Origin: an uncultured Clostridia bacterium
GTDB taxonomy: Bacteria > Bacillota > Clostridia > Oscillospirales > Acutalibacteraceae
Assembly: GCA_944385055.1 (NCBI GenBank)
Contig: CALWVT010000001.1
Coordinates: 434,001-498,000, forward strand
Length of the DNA stretch: 64,000 nucleotides
Direction of reading: 5' to 3'
Positions 43,777-52,415 of the stretch are shown here, piece after piece; the first letter of the stretch is position 1; each line of letters opens with the position of its first letter. The notes beneath the pieces are model-generated. The model did not search any database. It had not been told where the DNA came from and saw nothing but the letters and a program-made list of their open reading frames with translations. The translations under genes and the position numbers were made by a program.

Positions 43777-44913
43777 TTATAAAATATTTAAGAGAACACC
43801 GGCTGCCACGGCAGAACCGATGACGCCGGATACGTTCGGACCCATTGCGTGCATCAACAGGAAGTTGCCGGGATTTTCCGCCTGACCAACTTTTTGCGAA
43901 ACACGCGCTGCCATGGGGACCGCAGAAACACCGGCAGAACCGATCAGCGGATTTACTTTGCCGCCGCTTACCTTGCACATGACCTTTCCAAGCAGGACGC
44001 CGCCGGCTGTACCGATTGCGAACGCGGCTAAGCCAAGCAGGATAATCTTGATCGTGCCTGCGCTTAGGAAAACTTCTCCCGTTGCCGTTGCGCCGACCGT
44101 CATGCCCAAGCAAATCGTGATGATATTCATCAATTCGTTCTGAGCCGTATTCGAAAGACGGCTGACCACGCCGCTTTCCCGCATCAGGTTGCCAAGCATC
44201 AACATGCCGATCAGCGGGGCAGCATCCGGCAGAAGCAGGGAGACCAATACCGTAACGATGACCGGGAACAGGATCTTTTCCAGCTTCGAAACCGGCCGCA
44301 GCTGTTCCATGACAATGCTGCGTTCCTTTTTGGTAGTCAGCAGCTTCATAATGGGCGGCTGAATAACGGGCACGAGTGCCATATACGAATAGGCCGCTAC
44401 GGCGATCGGCCCCAACAATTCCGGAGCCAGCCGGCTCGTCACATAAATCGCCGTCGGACCGTCCGCGCCGCCGATGATGCCAATTGCACCGGATTGCTGC
44501 GGCGTAAATCCCAACGCCAATGCGCCCAAAAACGTCAGGAAAATGCCGAGCTGTGCCGCCGCTCCGAGCAAAAAGCTGGATGGGCGTGCAATCAAGGGCC
44601 CGAAATCCGTCATGGCACCGACCCCTAAGAAAATCAGCGGCGGATAAATTCCTAGTTTTACCCCTTGATAGAGATAATAGAATAAACCGCCGTTTGCCGT
44701 TTCGGTCGGCTCTGCCATGATGGCCGGGTAGACATTGACAAGCAGCATGCCAAAGGCAATCGGGAGCAGCAAAAGCGGCTCAAACTGACGTGCAATTGCC
44801 AGATACAGCAGTACACAAGCAATCCCTATCATGACGTAATTGCGCCAATCACTCGACAGGAAGCCGGACTCCTGAATAATTCCGACTACTGCATTTACAA
44901 AACCTTCAATCAC
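43777..44913 (-). CDS. oadB: Sodium ion-translocating decarboxylase beta subunit
   Basis: A 378-residue membrane protein with about nine or more hydrophobic segments, the Na+ channel of oxaloacetate, methylmalonyl-CoA or glutaconyl-CoA decarboxylases. It keeps the family core [11 protein letters not shown] with the Na+-binding Asp, and the late [24 protein letters not shown] and [15 protein letters not shown] stretches. The partner carboxyltransferase (alpha) decides the substrate and is not nearby, so the substrate is open. GTG 44913 is chosen (AGGCGG 8 bases upstream); the longer frame lacks a site. It lies 33 bases after the gamma subunit gene. Confidence 0.93.
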   Translation of the reverse strand: MIEGFVNAVVGIIQESGFLSSDWRNYVMIGIACVLLYLAIARQFEPLLLLPIAFGMLLVNVYPAIMAEPTETANGGLFYYLYQGVKLGIYPPLIFLGVGAMTDFGPLIARPSSFLLGAAAQLGIFLTFLGALALGFTPQQSGAIGIIGGADGPTAIYVTSRLAPELLGPIAVAAYSYMALVPVIQPPIMKLLTTKKERSIVMEQLRPVSKLEKILFPVIVTVLVSLLLPDAAPLIGMLMLGNLMRESGVVSRLSNTAQNELMNIITICLGMTVGATATGEVFLSAGTIKIILLGLAAFAIGTAGGVLLGKVMCKVSGGKVNPLIGSAGVSAVPMAARVSQKVGQAENPGNFLLMHAMGPNVSGVIGSAVAAGVLLNIL

Positions 44914-44946
44914 TTCCGTTACCGCCTCTCTGCAATTAGAATCCAA

Positions 44947-45336
44947 TTAAAAGGGACGTGTATTCGCGAAAACACCTGCCTGGCCCCAGGCGGAACGTCC
45001 TTGTGCATGGGGAATCCGGCGCACAGATACGACCGTGGCCCCCTCCCCCATGACGCTGTACACGGCAGCGCTGATGGCTGCCACGACTTCACCGGGAATG
45101 CCCGCTTCTACAGCGGGAGCCGGTTTTGTGTTTGTCTGCGCAGCGGGGACAGCTGGCGGCTGCGAAAGCGCCGCAAGCTTTTCCTGCTGCTTTTGGCGGT
45201 GCGCTTCCTGTACGCCGTGGACCACCGATCCATAAATTTTGATGATCAGGATTAACGCGATCAACGCCACAAATACAATGACGAGTCCCGTAACCAGGAC
45301 GACGACGGCGAGTTCGCCAGTGCTCATTCCTTCCAT
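44947..45336 (-). CDS. OadG-type gamma subunit of a sodium-pumping decarboxylase
   Basis: A 129-residue protein with one N-terminal membrane helix (about 9-33), a Gln/Pro/Ala-rich linker, and a conserved C-terminal segment VVAAISAAVYSVMGEGATVVSVRR ending GRSAWGQAGVFANTRPF. This shape fits OadG/gamma subunits that tether the carboxyltransferase to the membrane. The ATG at 45336 has GGAGG 11 bases upstream; the longer frame crosses the promoter and is ruled out. It heads a two-gene operon with the beta subunit. Confidence 0.85.
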   Translation of the reverse strand: MEGMSTGELAVVVLVTGLVIVFVALIALILIIKIYGSVVHGVQEAHRQKQQEKLAALSQPPAVPAAQTNTKPAPAVEAGIPGEVVAAISAAVYSVMGEGATVVSVRRIPHAQGRSAWGQAGVFANTRPF

Positions 45337-45424
45337 GTGAAAATCATCCTCCGTTTTTACATTCTCCACAAGCCACGGTGCAAGAAAAGGCGCAAATTCT
45401 GCTCCGTTGCCCAATAATGATTTC

Positions 45425-45453
45425 ATTATACCGGATTCAGAGAAAAAATTCAA
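45425..45453 (-). promoter_or_regulatory. Promoter of the oadG-oadB operon
   Basis: Minus strand TTGAAT (45453-45448), 17 bases, TATAAT (45430-45425). It diverges from the araC-type promoter 52 bases away. Confidence 0.75.
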
Positions 45454-45504
45454 ACCTTTTTATCGACTTTTCAAAAAAATCGTTACGATTTACACGGCCT
45501 TTCA

Positions 45505-45533
45505 TTGCGTGCGGCAGGTGTTTCCGCTATAAT
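45505..45533 (+). promoter_or_regulatory. Promoter of the AraC family gene
   Basis: TTGCGT (45505-45510), 17 bases, TATAAT (45528-45533). Confidence 0.75.
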
Positions 45534-45567
45534 TGCAAAAGAAATGGATTTTACAGGGGGTGGAACA

Positions 45568-46479
45568 ATGCACGATGGATTTCGCCGTTCCTATAAAGGG
45601 GACAGTTATAACCTGGGCCTTGCGGTGTACAGCTGCGGTATCCAGCGCTGCGGCCCGCGGCATGCGTGGGGGCCTGCAATTCGCGACCATTATTTGATTC
45701 ATTATATCATTAGCGGGAAAGGCCGTTTTACGACGGCCGGACAGACCTGGACGCTGCAGCACAATGACGCTTTTTTGGTGACGCCGAATCAAATTGCAAG
45801 CTACGAAGCCGACGCGGAGGATCCCTGGCAGTACGCCTGGGTCGGCTTTAACGGCAGCGATGCCAGTCGTTTGCTGCATCAAACCGGCCTTTTGAATCGG
45901 GAACCGGTCTTTTCCTGCCCTGCTCAAAACCAGTATCAGGAATTATTAAGCCAGATCATTGCCGTTTCCGGAACTACCGCCGCTGCGGAGGCGCGTATGG
46001 AAAGCGGCCTTCTGCAGTTTTTGGCCGCTTTAATGGACAATTTCGGGGAGGCGGCCCCGCAGAGTGATACGGGTTACAGCTACGTGCAAAAGGCCATTCG
46101 TTTTATTGACCGCAATTATTCAAGCAAGATCGATATCGAACAAATTGCCCAAAGCGCAGGCATTTCCCGCAGCCATCTTTACAGGCTGTTTATGGAATAC
46201 ATCAATCTGCCGCCCAATGTCTATTTGACGCGTTATCGGATTCAAAAGGCGGCCGCTTTCTTGAAGGAGGAAGGTTTGAGTGTCGGTGAAGCGGCATATT
46301 CTGCAGGTTTTTCGGATCCGCTTTACTTTTCCCGCGTTTTTAAAAAATATATAGGGGTGCCGCCCAGCAAATTCTGCGAACGGTGCAATGCATCTGCTTC
46401 ACTCAATGCGTCGGCGTCCGCTCCTGCCCCGTCCCGAGAAGAGAAACGTCCACCTGTACACGATAAGACGCCAGACTGA
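45568..46479 (+). CDS. AraC family transcriptional regulator
   Basis: A 303-residue regulator with an AraC-type cupin sensing domain (about 15-150) and two C-terminal helix-turn-helix motifs (about 190-290: IEQIAQSAGISRSHLYRLF and VGEAAYSAGFSDPLYFSRVFKKYIGVPP). AGGGGG precedes the start by 7 bases. It diverges from the decarboxylase operon and may regulate it; the inducer is unknown. Its last 30 residues (Ala/Ser-rich) are encoded opposite the end of the gerAC-type gene, a 77-base antisense overlap. Confidence 0.9.
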   Translation: MHDGFRRSYKGDSYNLGLAVYSCGIQRCGPRHAWGPAIRDHYLIHYIISGKGRFTTAGQTWTLQHNDAFLVTPNQIASYEADAEDPWQYAWVGFNGSDASRLLHQTGLLNREPVFSCPAQNQYQELLSQIIAVSGTTAAAEARMESGLLQFLAALMDNFGEAAPQSDTGYSYVQKAIRFIDRNYSSKIDIEQIAQSAGISRSHLYRLFMEYINLPPNVYLTRYRIQKAAAFLKEEGLSVGEAAYSAGFSDPLYFSRVFKKYIGVPPSKFCERCNASASLNASASAPAPSREEKRPPVHDKTPD

Positions 46480-47524
46480 GATTTCCCTCAAAGGCCGTGT
46501 GATGCTCTTTCCAATAGGCGGGATCTGCCAGCAAAAGGCGCCGGGTCAGAGAAAAGACATCGGCGTTTTTTTCAATGCACTGGGAAAGTGCATGACTGGT
46601 CTCTTGCAGGATCTGTTGCTTCCAGGCCTGCAAAATGGCGCCGTATGCTTCGGGGCCAGGAGAAATCTGCTGCAGGTCATCCATGGCTGAAATCGATGCG
46701 GTGCCTTTGACCGTAAAAAGGAAAGAAAGTGCATCCCCCCGGGCTTCGATTCGGACAGAGGTCCGCAGATTTTCGGCGTCCAGGGAAACGGTTCCAAGAC
46801 CTTCTACGGGTACCGCATAGACGCTGCGCATTACCTTTTCCATTAACGTTAGGGCGCCGCGCGCGTCTTCCCCGAGCAGGCTTCCGACTAAAAAACTTTT
46901 ATGGAAGCAGGCCATCCCAAGCGCTTCCCATTTTCCATCGGATTCTCCGATCAGCGGCAAATACGGGGATCCCTGCCCCGCAAGCTGATTGCTGAAATCG
47001 AGCAGCGTCACGGTCGGAATCTTCCCGTTTGCGTTTCCGCTTTCAATCAAATCGACCATCGATTGTGCCGAAAGGGTCTGCCCTTGTTCCTGTAATGTCA
47101 GGAGAGCATTGGCCTCCCCTTTTGCCTGCGCGACACTGATCTGTGCGTTGAGTCCGGATGCACGCACAAAGAAATCCAGTACATGGTTTAAGCCGCGGCG
47201 GGCACAGGTTTCACCGAACAGTAAAAGCATATGATGGCTAAACAGCGGCTCTTTTCCGCTTTTCAGTGTGAGATTATTAAAGGCGTCGCGAACGGAACGG
47301 CCTTGTGCTGTCAAGACTTCCGTGCTCTCCCCGGCACCCTCTTCGACTTGCGTTGCCTGTACGGTGATTTGATAGCTGTTCCCCTTCCAGTCTACGCCAA
47401 TTCCCTGTAAGAGCAAGCGCCGTTTTAATAAAATTCCGGTTTCTCCACAGGCGGTCAGTGGAATACAGAATAGACAAATCAAAAGCAGTACAGCGAGAAA
47501 CGATTTACCCCTCTGTTTTCTCAT
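46403..47524 (-). CDS. gerAC: Spore germination lipoprotein GerAC-type
   Basis: The C subunit of a GerA nutrient receptor. The 373-residue protein has a signal peptide with lipobox PLTAC (C26) and a Ger(x)C fold (ILLKRRLLLQGIGVDW, SGKEPLFSHHMLLLFGE, DFFVRASGLNAQISVA). It is anchored on the outer face of the spore inner membrane. It overlaps the gerAB gene by 20 bases and has AAGGA 7 bases before its ATG. Its 3' end overlaps the converging AraC gene. Confidence 0.92.
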   Translation of the reverse strand: MRKQRGKSFLAVLLLICLFCIPLTACGETGILLKRRLLLQGIGVDWKGNSYQITVQATQVEEGAGESTEVLTAQGRSVRDAFNNLTLKSGKEPLFSHHMLLLFGETCARRGLNHVLDFFVRASGLNAQISVAQAKGEANALLTLQEQGQTLSAQSMVDLIESGNANGKIPTVTLLDFSNQLAGQGSPYLPLIGESDGKWEALGMACFHKSFLVGSLLGEDARGALTLMEKVMRSVYAVPVEGLGTVSLDAENLRTSVRIEARGDALSFLFTVKGTASISAMDDLQQISPGPEAYGAILQAWKQQILQETSHALSQCIEKNADVFSLTRRLLLADPAYWKEHHTAFEGNLSLASYRVQVDVSLLGTGQERTPTH

Positions 47525-48599
47525 CGGCTTTTCCTTCCTTCCATTTACGAACGCCTAAAAGGAGCCAAGGAATCCCTGCGGCGCCTATAAAGCTGAGGAT
47601 ACAGATTCCTACAAGATCCAATAGCATTTGTTTGAATTCTGCGTTGTGGAACACAACCTGCGACAGTAAAAGCAAAGCTCCGCCTGCAAGCAGGATGACC
47701 AGATACTTGCCGCGGGAAGTAAAGAATCCGATGCATCGCTGGATTAAGCATAAATCGAGCGACAGCTTTAAAAATAGTCCGCACATCCATGCAACCACAA
47801 ACAACATGTCCATTCTCTCAAAGAAGCTCAAGCGGGCCATGGAGGCAGCCGTATACAGCGGGAACAGCTGGTTGCGCAGATAATCTCCACAGGAAGCGAC
47901 GGCAACCAAAATCAGCAGGGCCATGAATAAAGCGGTCAGCAGGTTCCATAGGACAAAACCGCGCTGCACTTTTCCGCGCACGGCTGGCAGAACGAGGGCG
48001 AGCAGCGGCAGCTGGGTTCCAAAACTGAAGAATACAAGACAACCCTGCACGGTTTGCCGCGCGCCGTCGATAAACAGCGGCTGGAAATGCAAAAAGTCTG
48101 CCTGTACAAGCAGGCCGCTGAACAGGAGGCCCGTTCCTACGAGCACAAGGACCATCAAGAAGACGCCGGCACGCGCGGAGGCTTCCAGGCCCAGCGTGGC
48201 TGCGTAGCAGGCGGCAATTACGGTGATGAGGCTTAACACCCACGGCACCGAGTGCGGCTCAATGACGTTTGCCATGAGTACTTGAAACAAGGAAAGATAA
48301 ATGCCGTCCATAAACAGCAGATAGGCGCCGTAGTAGAGGGCTACCCCTTTCCCTTTTTTACCCAGCAAATGCACCGACCATTCCGGTATGCTCATCGTTT
48401 GATCCGCACGGTAAAGCAGAAACAGCGGTAAACTGAAGAGCAGATTGAGTCCGGCGGCCAAAAGGCAGGAGACGGTGTTGTCTAAAAAATCGTTTCCCCC
48501 TGTAAAGGAACCGTTTATAAACAGCACCATCAACACCTGGATGGAAAACAAAAGCGCGTATAACTGAAACGCTGTGATCTGTCCCTTTTTACCTTTCAT
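47505..48599 (-). CDS. gerAB: Spore germination permease-like protein GerAB-type
   Basis: A 364-residue integral membrane protein of the endospore germination permease family (APC superfamily), with about ten hydrophobic segments. In GerA receptors it binds the nutrient germinant. ITAFQLYALLFSIQ near the start and LLGVRKWKEGK at the end are typical. I chose ATG 48599 (GGTGG 6 bases upstream), which overlaps the gerAA stop by 11 bases; ATG 48605 is a close alternative. The germinant cannot be predicted. Confidence 0.92.
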   Translation of the reverse strand: MKGKKGQITAFQLYALLFSIQVLMVLFINGSFTGGNDFLDNTVSCLLAAGLNLLFSLPLFLLYRADQTMSIPEWSVHLLGKKGKGVALYYGAYLLFMDGIYLSLFQVLMANVIEPHSVPWVLSLITVIAACYAATLGLEASARAGVFLMVLVLVGTGLLFSGLLVQADFLHFQPLFIDGARQTVQGCLVFFSFGTQLPLLALVLPAVRGKVQRGFVLWNLLTALFMALLILVAVASCGDYLRNQLFPLYTAASMARLSFFERMDMLFVVAWMCGLFLKLSLDLCLIQRCIGFFTSRGKYLVILLAGGALLLLSQVVFHNAEFKQMLLDLVGICILSFIGAAGIPWLLLGVRKWKEGKADEKTEG

Positions 48600-50049
48600 T
48601 CGCATCCACCACTTCCGAACCCGGCAAGTCCTGTACACGGGCGTTGTGCTGCAGCAGTTTGCGCCACGGTGCACGAACAAATACATCCAGCAGGCCCTGT
48701 GGATACGTGGGAGAGACTGGTGCGGCAAATGGAACGTCAAAGGCCATTTGGGCACAGACGTTAATCAGAATCACCAGTGCGCCGAGCAGAAGGCCCCAGA
48801 AGCCCGTCAGGCCGCTTAACAGGGTCAAGACTACGCGGCTGACGGCGATTTGTTCGTATAATTTTGGCGCAACATAGGAAGAAATTGCCGCCAGCGCCAC
48901 CACCATGACCGTTGGGGCTCCGACCAATCCGGAACTGATGGCTGCGTCCCCAACTACAAGTGCGCCAACGATCGATACGGCCTGGCTTAAAAGTTTTGGA
49001 ACCCGCAGCCCTGCCTCCCGCATGATTTCATAGATTAAGATCATGAGCAGCACTTCGGCGGTGATGGGAAAGGGCGTGGCCGCTTCCGCTTGCGCAATTT
49101 TTAAGAGAAGCGCCTGCGGCAGAAATTCGGGGTGATAGGTTGTGATGGCCACATAAATGCCCGGTAAAAATAGTGCAATCGTGAATGCGATATATTTCAG
49201 CCAGCGTATAAACGTTGCATAAAAGGGACGTGCCGCATAGTCGTCGCTGGTTTGAAAATTTTCAATGAATAGATGCGGCATCACGACCGCCAGCGGTGTG
49301 CCGTCGATGAGCAGGGCCACGCGCCCTTCTGCCAATTTCCCGCAAACCGTGTCGGGGCGCTCTGAATATCCGGTCCCGCTGAACAGAAACCGATGCGAAT
49401 TGTGGAGCAGATAGGCGTCCAAATATCCCGCACTCAACAGAATTTTGAGGTTCACTTTTTTGAGGTTTTGTCGGATCTTTCGCAAAATCTCCGGGGAAGC
49501 TTCGCTTCGAAGATACGCCAACGCCACCTGCGTGCGGCTCGAAGAACCGATCGATAGGCGCTCAAAAGTCAGATCCGGCGTTTTCAACCGCCGGCGCAGC
49601 AAAGACATATTTTGGTTGAGCGGTTCGACAAACCCTTCGCGGGAACCAAACTGCATGCTTTCATTTTGCGGGTCGGAAACGCCTCGCGCTACAAACCCCT
49701 GTACGCCAAAAGCAAGGCAGCGCGCACAGCCGTCTAAAAAGAACAATGCGAACCCGCTCATCAGCTTTTCCATTGCTTTCTTATTTTCGGTCAGGCACTC
49801 CTGGTCTACGGTCGCGAGTGCGTTGTTCATGAGATATGAAAATTTTTCTTCCGGTTCTTTCTGGACGAGCTGTGCGTTTAAGATTGGCTGTAAAACCGCT
49901 TCTGCCACCAGCTTTTTATCCACCATACCTTCTAGGACCAGCGTCGCAGCCGGTGTCCCCGTGACTGCAAACGTGCGGATGACAAGGTCGGCGCTGTTTC
50001 CGAAGGCCCGGCGGTACGCGGCCAGATTTTGTGATAAAGACCGTTCCAA
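48589..50049 (-). CDS. gerAA: Spore germination receptor protein GerAA-type
   Basis: The A subunit of a GerA nutrient receptor; its oligomer forms a membrane channel. The 486-residue protein has a soluble N-terminal part (NSADLVIRTF, ALFFLDGCA, GSREGFVEPLNQNMSLLRRRLKTPDL) followed by membrane segments around 300-430 (FLPGIYVAITTYHPEFLPQALL, ILIYEIMREAGLRVPK). I chose the TTG at 50049: GGAGG lies 9 bases before and earlier residues do not look coding. It heads the A-B-C operon, which in Bacillus is sigma-G-dependent. Confidence 0.93.
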   Translation of the reverse strand: MERSLSQNLAAYRRAFGNSADLVIRTFAVTGTPAATLVLEGMVDKKLVAEAVLQPILNAQLVQKEPEEKFSYLMNNALATVDQECLTENKKAMEKLMSGFALFFLDGCARCLAFGVQGFVARGVSDPQNESMQFGSREGFVEPLNQNMSLLRRRLKTPDLTFERLSIGSSSRTQVALAYLRSEASPEILRKIRQNLKKVNLKILLSAGYLDAYLLHNSHRFLFSGTGYSERPDTVCGKLAEGRVALLIDGTPLAVVMPHLFIENFQTSDDYAARPFYATFIRWLKYIAFTIALFLPGIYVAITTYHPEFLPQALLLKIAQAEAATPFPITAEVLLMILIYEIMREAGLRVPKLLSQAVSIVGALVVGDAAISSGLVGAPTVMVVALAAISSYVAPKLYEQIAVSRVVLTLLSGLTGFWGLLLGALVILINVCAQMAFDVPFAAPVSPTYPQGLLDVFVRAPWRKLLQHNARVQDLPGSEVVDANER

Positions 50050-50069
50050 AGCATGCCACCTCCTGCACA

Positions 50070-50098
50070 GAGCATGCCCGGCCCGGTCTGATTTATGC
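50070..50098 (-). promoter_or_regulatory. Candidate sigma-G promoter of the gerA operon
   Basis: Minus strand GCATA (50098-50094), 17 bases, CATGCTC (50076-50070). The -35 fits the sigma-G consensus; the -10 matches only five of seven positions. Confidence 0.3.
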
Positions 50099-50146
50099 GT
50101 TCGGGTTCTTCCGATATGGCGCATACGCAAAGAAAAGTCGTTTGGG

Positions 50147-50175
50147 TTTTGCATTTCTTTGCAATATGTTATAAT
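50147..50175 (+). promoter_or_regulatory. Promoter of the ArsR family gene
   Basis: TTTGCA (50147-50152), 17 bases, TATAAT (50170-50175) with extended TGT. The start falls close to the ribosome site. Confidence 0.7.
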
Positions 50176-50198
50176 GAGATACAAAGGGAGGGTTTCCC

Positions 50199-50591
50199 AT
50201 GACCAACACCCAGCTGCCCCATGACCACGGGCAGAGTATTGAAAAAGAGCTGGAGTGTATGCCCAGCGTCGAGAATTTTCAAACGGTCGCTGATATTTTC
50301 AAGCTGTTGGATGATGGCAGCCGTCTGCGCATTTTCTGGCTCTTATGCCACTGCGAAGAATGCGTCATCAATTTGTCTGCGATGATGAGCATGAGCAGCC
50401 CGGCCGTGTCCCATCACCTTCGGCAGCTCAAGGCGGGCGGTTTAATCGTCAGCCGCCGGGAGGGCAAGGAAGTCTATTATAAGGCTGCGGACACGGATCA
50501 GGCGCAGCTGCTGCACCATATGCTGGAGCACTTAATGAAGATTGCCTGCCCTACGTCAGACTTTGCCGCCATGGATCATTTGGTGGATTGA
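50199..50591 (+). CDS. ArsR/SmtB family transcriptional regulator
   Basis: A 130-residue winged-helix repressor of the ArsR family. The core is FKLLDDGSRLRIFWLLCHCEECVINLSAMM, then the recognition helix SSPAVSHHLRQLKAGGLI and wing SRREGKEVYYKA. The CHCEEC motif in the alpha-3 region is where ArsR-type sensors bind thiophilic metals, so metal or metalloid sensing is possible; His-rich HLEH is near the end. No efflux gene is adjacent. AAAGGGAGG precedes the start. Confidence 0.9.
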   Translation: MTNTQLPHDHGQSIEKELECMPSVENFQTVADIFKLLDDGSRLRIFWLLCHCEECVINLSAMMSMSSPAVSHHLRQLKAGGLIVSRREGKEVYYKAADTDQAQLLHHMLEHLMKIACPTSDFAAMDHLVD

Positions 50592-50611
50592 AGAAGGACT
50601 CTTTCATCAAA

Positions 50612-50656
50612 AAACGCCTCTTTGGCAGGGATGCTCTGCCGAAGAGGCGCTTTTTC
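50612..50656. terminator. Bidirectional terminator after the ArsR gene
   Basis: ACGCCTCTTTGGCAG (50614-50628) pairs with CTGCCGAAGAGGCGC (50636-50650), with A/T runs on both sides. Confidence 0.88.
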
Positions 50657-50679
50657 AGTTTCTAAACCTTTTTCTCTGA

Positions 50680-51231
50680 TTACGAGATGGATTTTCCAAG
50701 TGCATAGGCTTTTTGCAGTTCGGGCTTTCCCTGAATGTCGCCGACATCCGCGTTCCCTCCAGCCAGGACATGGCCAAGGTTCTTCCAGCGCAGGTGCTCC
50801 ATCAGGTGATCATAATAAAGCAATACATCTTCAAAGCCGTGGCCCTCAGCCGCCATCAGCAGGACACCGGACCGATCGTTTCCGCGTAAAAGATTGCCGT
50901 CGCCTTCTTCTAAAGCAAACAATCGGTCGATTGCGGTGCGGATCTGTCCGCTCATATTCCAATAATACAGTGGGGTGGCAAGTACGACGACGTCGCTTTC
51001 CTTCACTGCCGGATAAATCTTATCCATATCATCCTTTTGTACGCACGGGCACGCTTGGCTGCTGTGTCCGCCAAAGCAGCCCTTGCAGCCGTGGATGTTC
51101 ATGCCGTCGAGGAAAAACGTGGTGACAGTGTTGCCGGCACTTTCCGCTCCCTCCGTAAAGGCTTTGATAAGGGCCGAAGTGTTTCCCGTTTTGCGGGGGC
51201 TGCCATTTAAAATGACAATTTTTTTACCCAT
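50680..51231 (-). CDS. NAD(P)H-dependent flavin oxidoreductase (flavodoxin fold), copy 1
   Basis: A 183-residue flavodoxin-fold FMN reductase with the phosphate-binding loop NGSPRKTGNT (about 9-18), a Cys-containing segment GCKGCFGGHSSQACPC of the iron-sulfur flavoprotein type, and the flavin-contact TPLYYWNMSGQIRTAIDR. The Cys cluster may carry an Fe-S centre or be redox-active. ATG 51231 is chosen because AGGGG lies 9 bases upstream; ATG 51240 has no room for a site. It is the last gene of a three-gene set with a close paralog. Confidence 0.9.
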   Translation of the reverse strand: MGKKIVILNGSPRKTGNTSALIKAFTEGAESAGNTVTTFFLDGMNIHGCKGCFGGHSSQACPCVQKDDMDKIYPAVKESDVVVLATPLYYWNMSGQIRTAIDRLFALEEGDGNLLRGNDRSGVLLMAAEGHGFEDVLLYYDHLMEHLRWKNLGHVLAGGNADVGDIQGKPELQKAYALGKSIS

Positions 51232-51250
51232 AAAAGCCATCCCCTTTCGT

Positions 51251-51796
51251 TTAAATTTTATCCGCCAGCTCGGCCGCCTGCCGGCAGCCGTCGGTCTTGT
51301 CGATGTCGCCGGCCTTTAAAACGCCGGGAATCAGAACTTCTCCGATCATCTTCCACTTATTCAGCGCAGCCGTGCGTTCCAGCGGGATACGAACGCCGTC
51401 GAGCACCGTACGGTCCTCCTCTTCACAGCAGGCGATCAGTGCACATTCTTTGCCGGCGATGTCTTTGCCGCCGACGACCAAAGAATAAATCCGGTCAATC
51501 ACCGCTTTGATCTGGGCCGGGATCGAATACCAATAGACCGGCATGGTAAAGACCAGTACATCTGCTTCTAAAATAGCCGGCGCAATGGTGTTGAAATCGT
51601 CATCAAACGAACAGGGTTTACCGGTTTGAAAACACGTTTCACACGCGCGGCAGCCGCCAACCTTCATCATCGCGGTGTCGAAGCGTTTGACCGTGTGGCC
51701 TTTTGCCTCTGCCGCCTGGATAAAGGCATCGGTCATCGCAAAGCTGTTGCCGTTTTTGCGCGGGCTGCCGGTCATTACAACAATCTTCTTCCCCAT
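51251..51796 (-). CDS. NAD(P)H-dependent flavin oxidoreductase (flavodoxin fold), copy 2
   Basis: A 181-residue paralog of the next gene: TGSPRKNGNS loop at about 9-18, a Cys segment GGCRACETCFQTGKPC, and MPVYWYSIPAQIKAVIDR at the flavin site. The two copies share the same layout, so they look like a tandem duplication that has since diverged. It lies between the NTF2-like gene and copy 1. The adjacent HxlR regulator suggests control by electrophiles or redox stress, though the true substrate is not known. Confidence 0.9.
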   Translation of the reverse strand: MGKKIVVMTGSPRKNGNSFAMTDAFIQAAEAKGHTVKRFDTAMMKVGGCRACETCFQTGKPCSFDDDFNTIAPAILEADVLVFTMPVYWYSIPAQIKAVIDRIYSLVVGGKDIAGKECALIACCEEEDRTVLDGVRIPLERTAALNKWKMIGEVLIPGVLKAGDIDKTDGCRQAAELADKI

Positions 51797-51853
51797 TTTT
51801 TGAATTCCTCCAATCAGAAAAGCCCCATTGGCAGGGCGCTTTTCACTTTGCTA

Positions 51854-52240
51854 TCATGATTTTTGAATCGTGTCCGAATTCTGGTTATAGGCTTTTGCCA
51901 CGCACTTCCATTCCCCGTCCATCTTCAAAAGCAGCAGGACATCGGTGAAATCGATTCGGTTGCCCCAGCCCTGTTCCAATACCCGAACCACAGCCAGAGA
52001 TTCTTCCACCATCAGCACATCCACCCGAGCCTGGAAGTTGTCGCCGCCGGGGACTGTGTCTACATTGTGATAGAATTGCTCAATAGAGCCGTGCTCCAGT
52101 TTACCGTCCAGGTATCCAAACAGAACGGCTTCCTCCGAAAACAGTTCCCGGGCATACTTGCTGTTTCCTTCGGCTACACTCTTGACAAATTTCATTGCAG
52201 CCTCTTCAACGGCCTGATACTCTTTTAATTCTGCTCGCAT
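51854..52240 (-). CDS. NTF2/lumazine-binding-like (PF12893-type) protein
   Basis: A 128-residue cone-shaped NTF2-like domain. ELFSEEAVLFGYLDGKLEHGSIEQFY and NRIDFTDVLLLLKMDGEWKCVAKAYNQ are characteristic of the putative lumazine-binding group. Members bind small ligands or act as minor enzymes; the role is unknown. AAGGAGG lies 8 bases before the start at 52240. It heads the operon with the two flavin reductases and is divergent from the HxlR gene. Confidence 0.85.
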   Translation of the reverse strand: MRAELKEYQAVEEAAMKFVKSVAEGNSKYARELFSEEAVLFGYLDGKLEHGSIEQFYHNVDTVPGGDNFQARVDVLMVEESLAVVRVLEQGWGNRIDFTDVLLLLKMDGEWKCVAKAYNQNSDTIQKS

Positions 52241-52334
52241 GGAAAATGCCTCCTTAAAAATACGTTTAGAGCGGAAAAGCGCAGGGCTTTCTAAGGATCG
52301 ATTCCGATTCGGATTGACTTTTCCTGCTCTCGAT

Positions 52335-52394
52335 ATTATAATTTTAAGCAAGAACAGACCAGAAATCAAGTACGCACATAGAAGTGCGATACTT
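52335..52394. promoter_or_regulatory. Divergent promoter region with HxlR-type operator dyad
   Basis: AAGTACGCAC (52368-52377) and GTGCGATACTT (52384-52394) form a near-perfect dyad; its AGTA...TACT ends resemble YodB/HxlR operators. TATAAT elements for both strands overlap at 52335-52342. Confidence 0.55.
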
Positions 52395-52415
52395 ACTTTA
52401 AGGAGAGTGTCTCGC

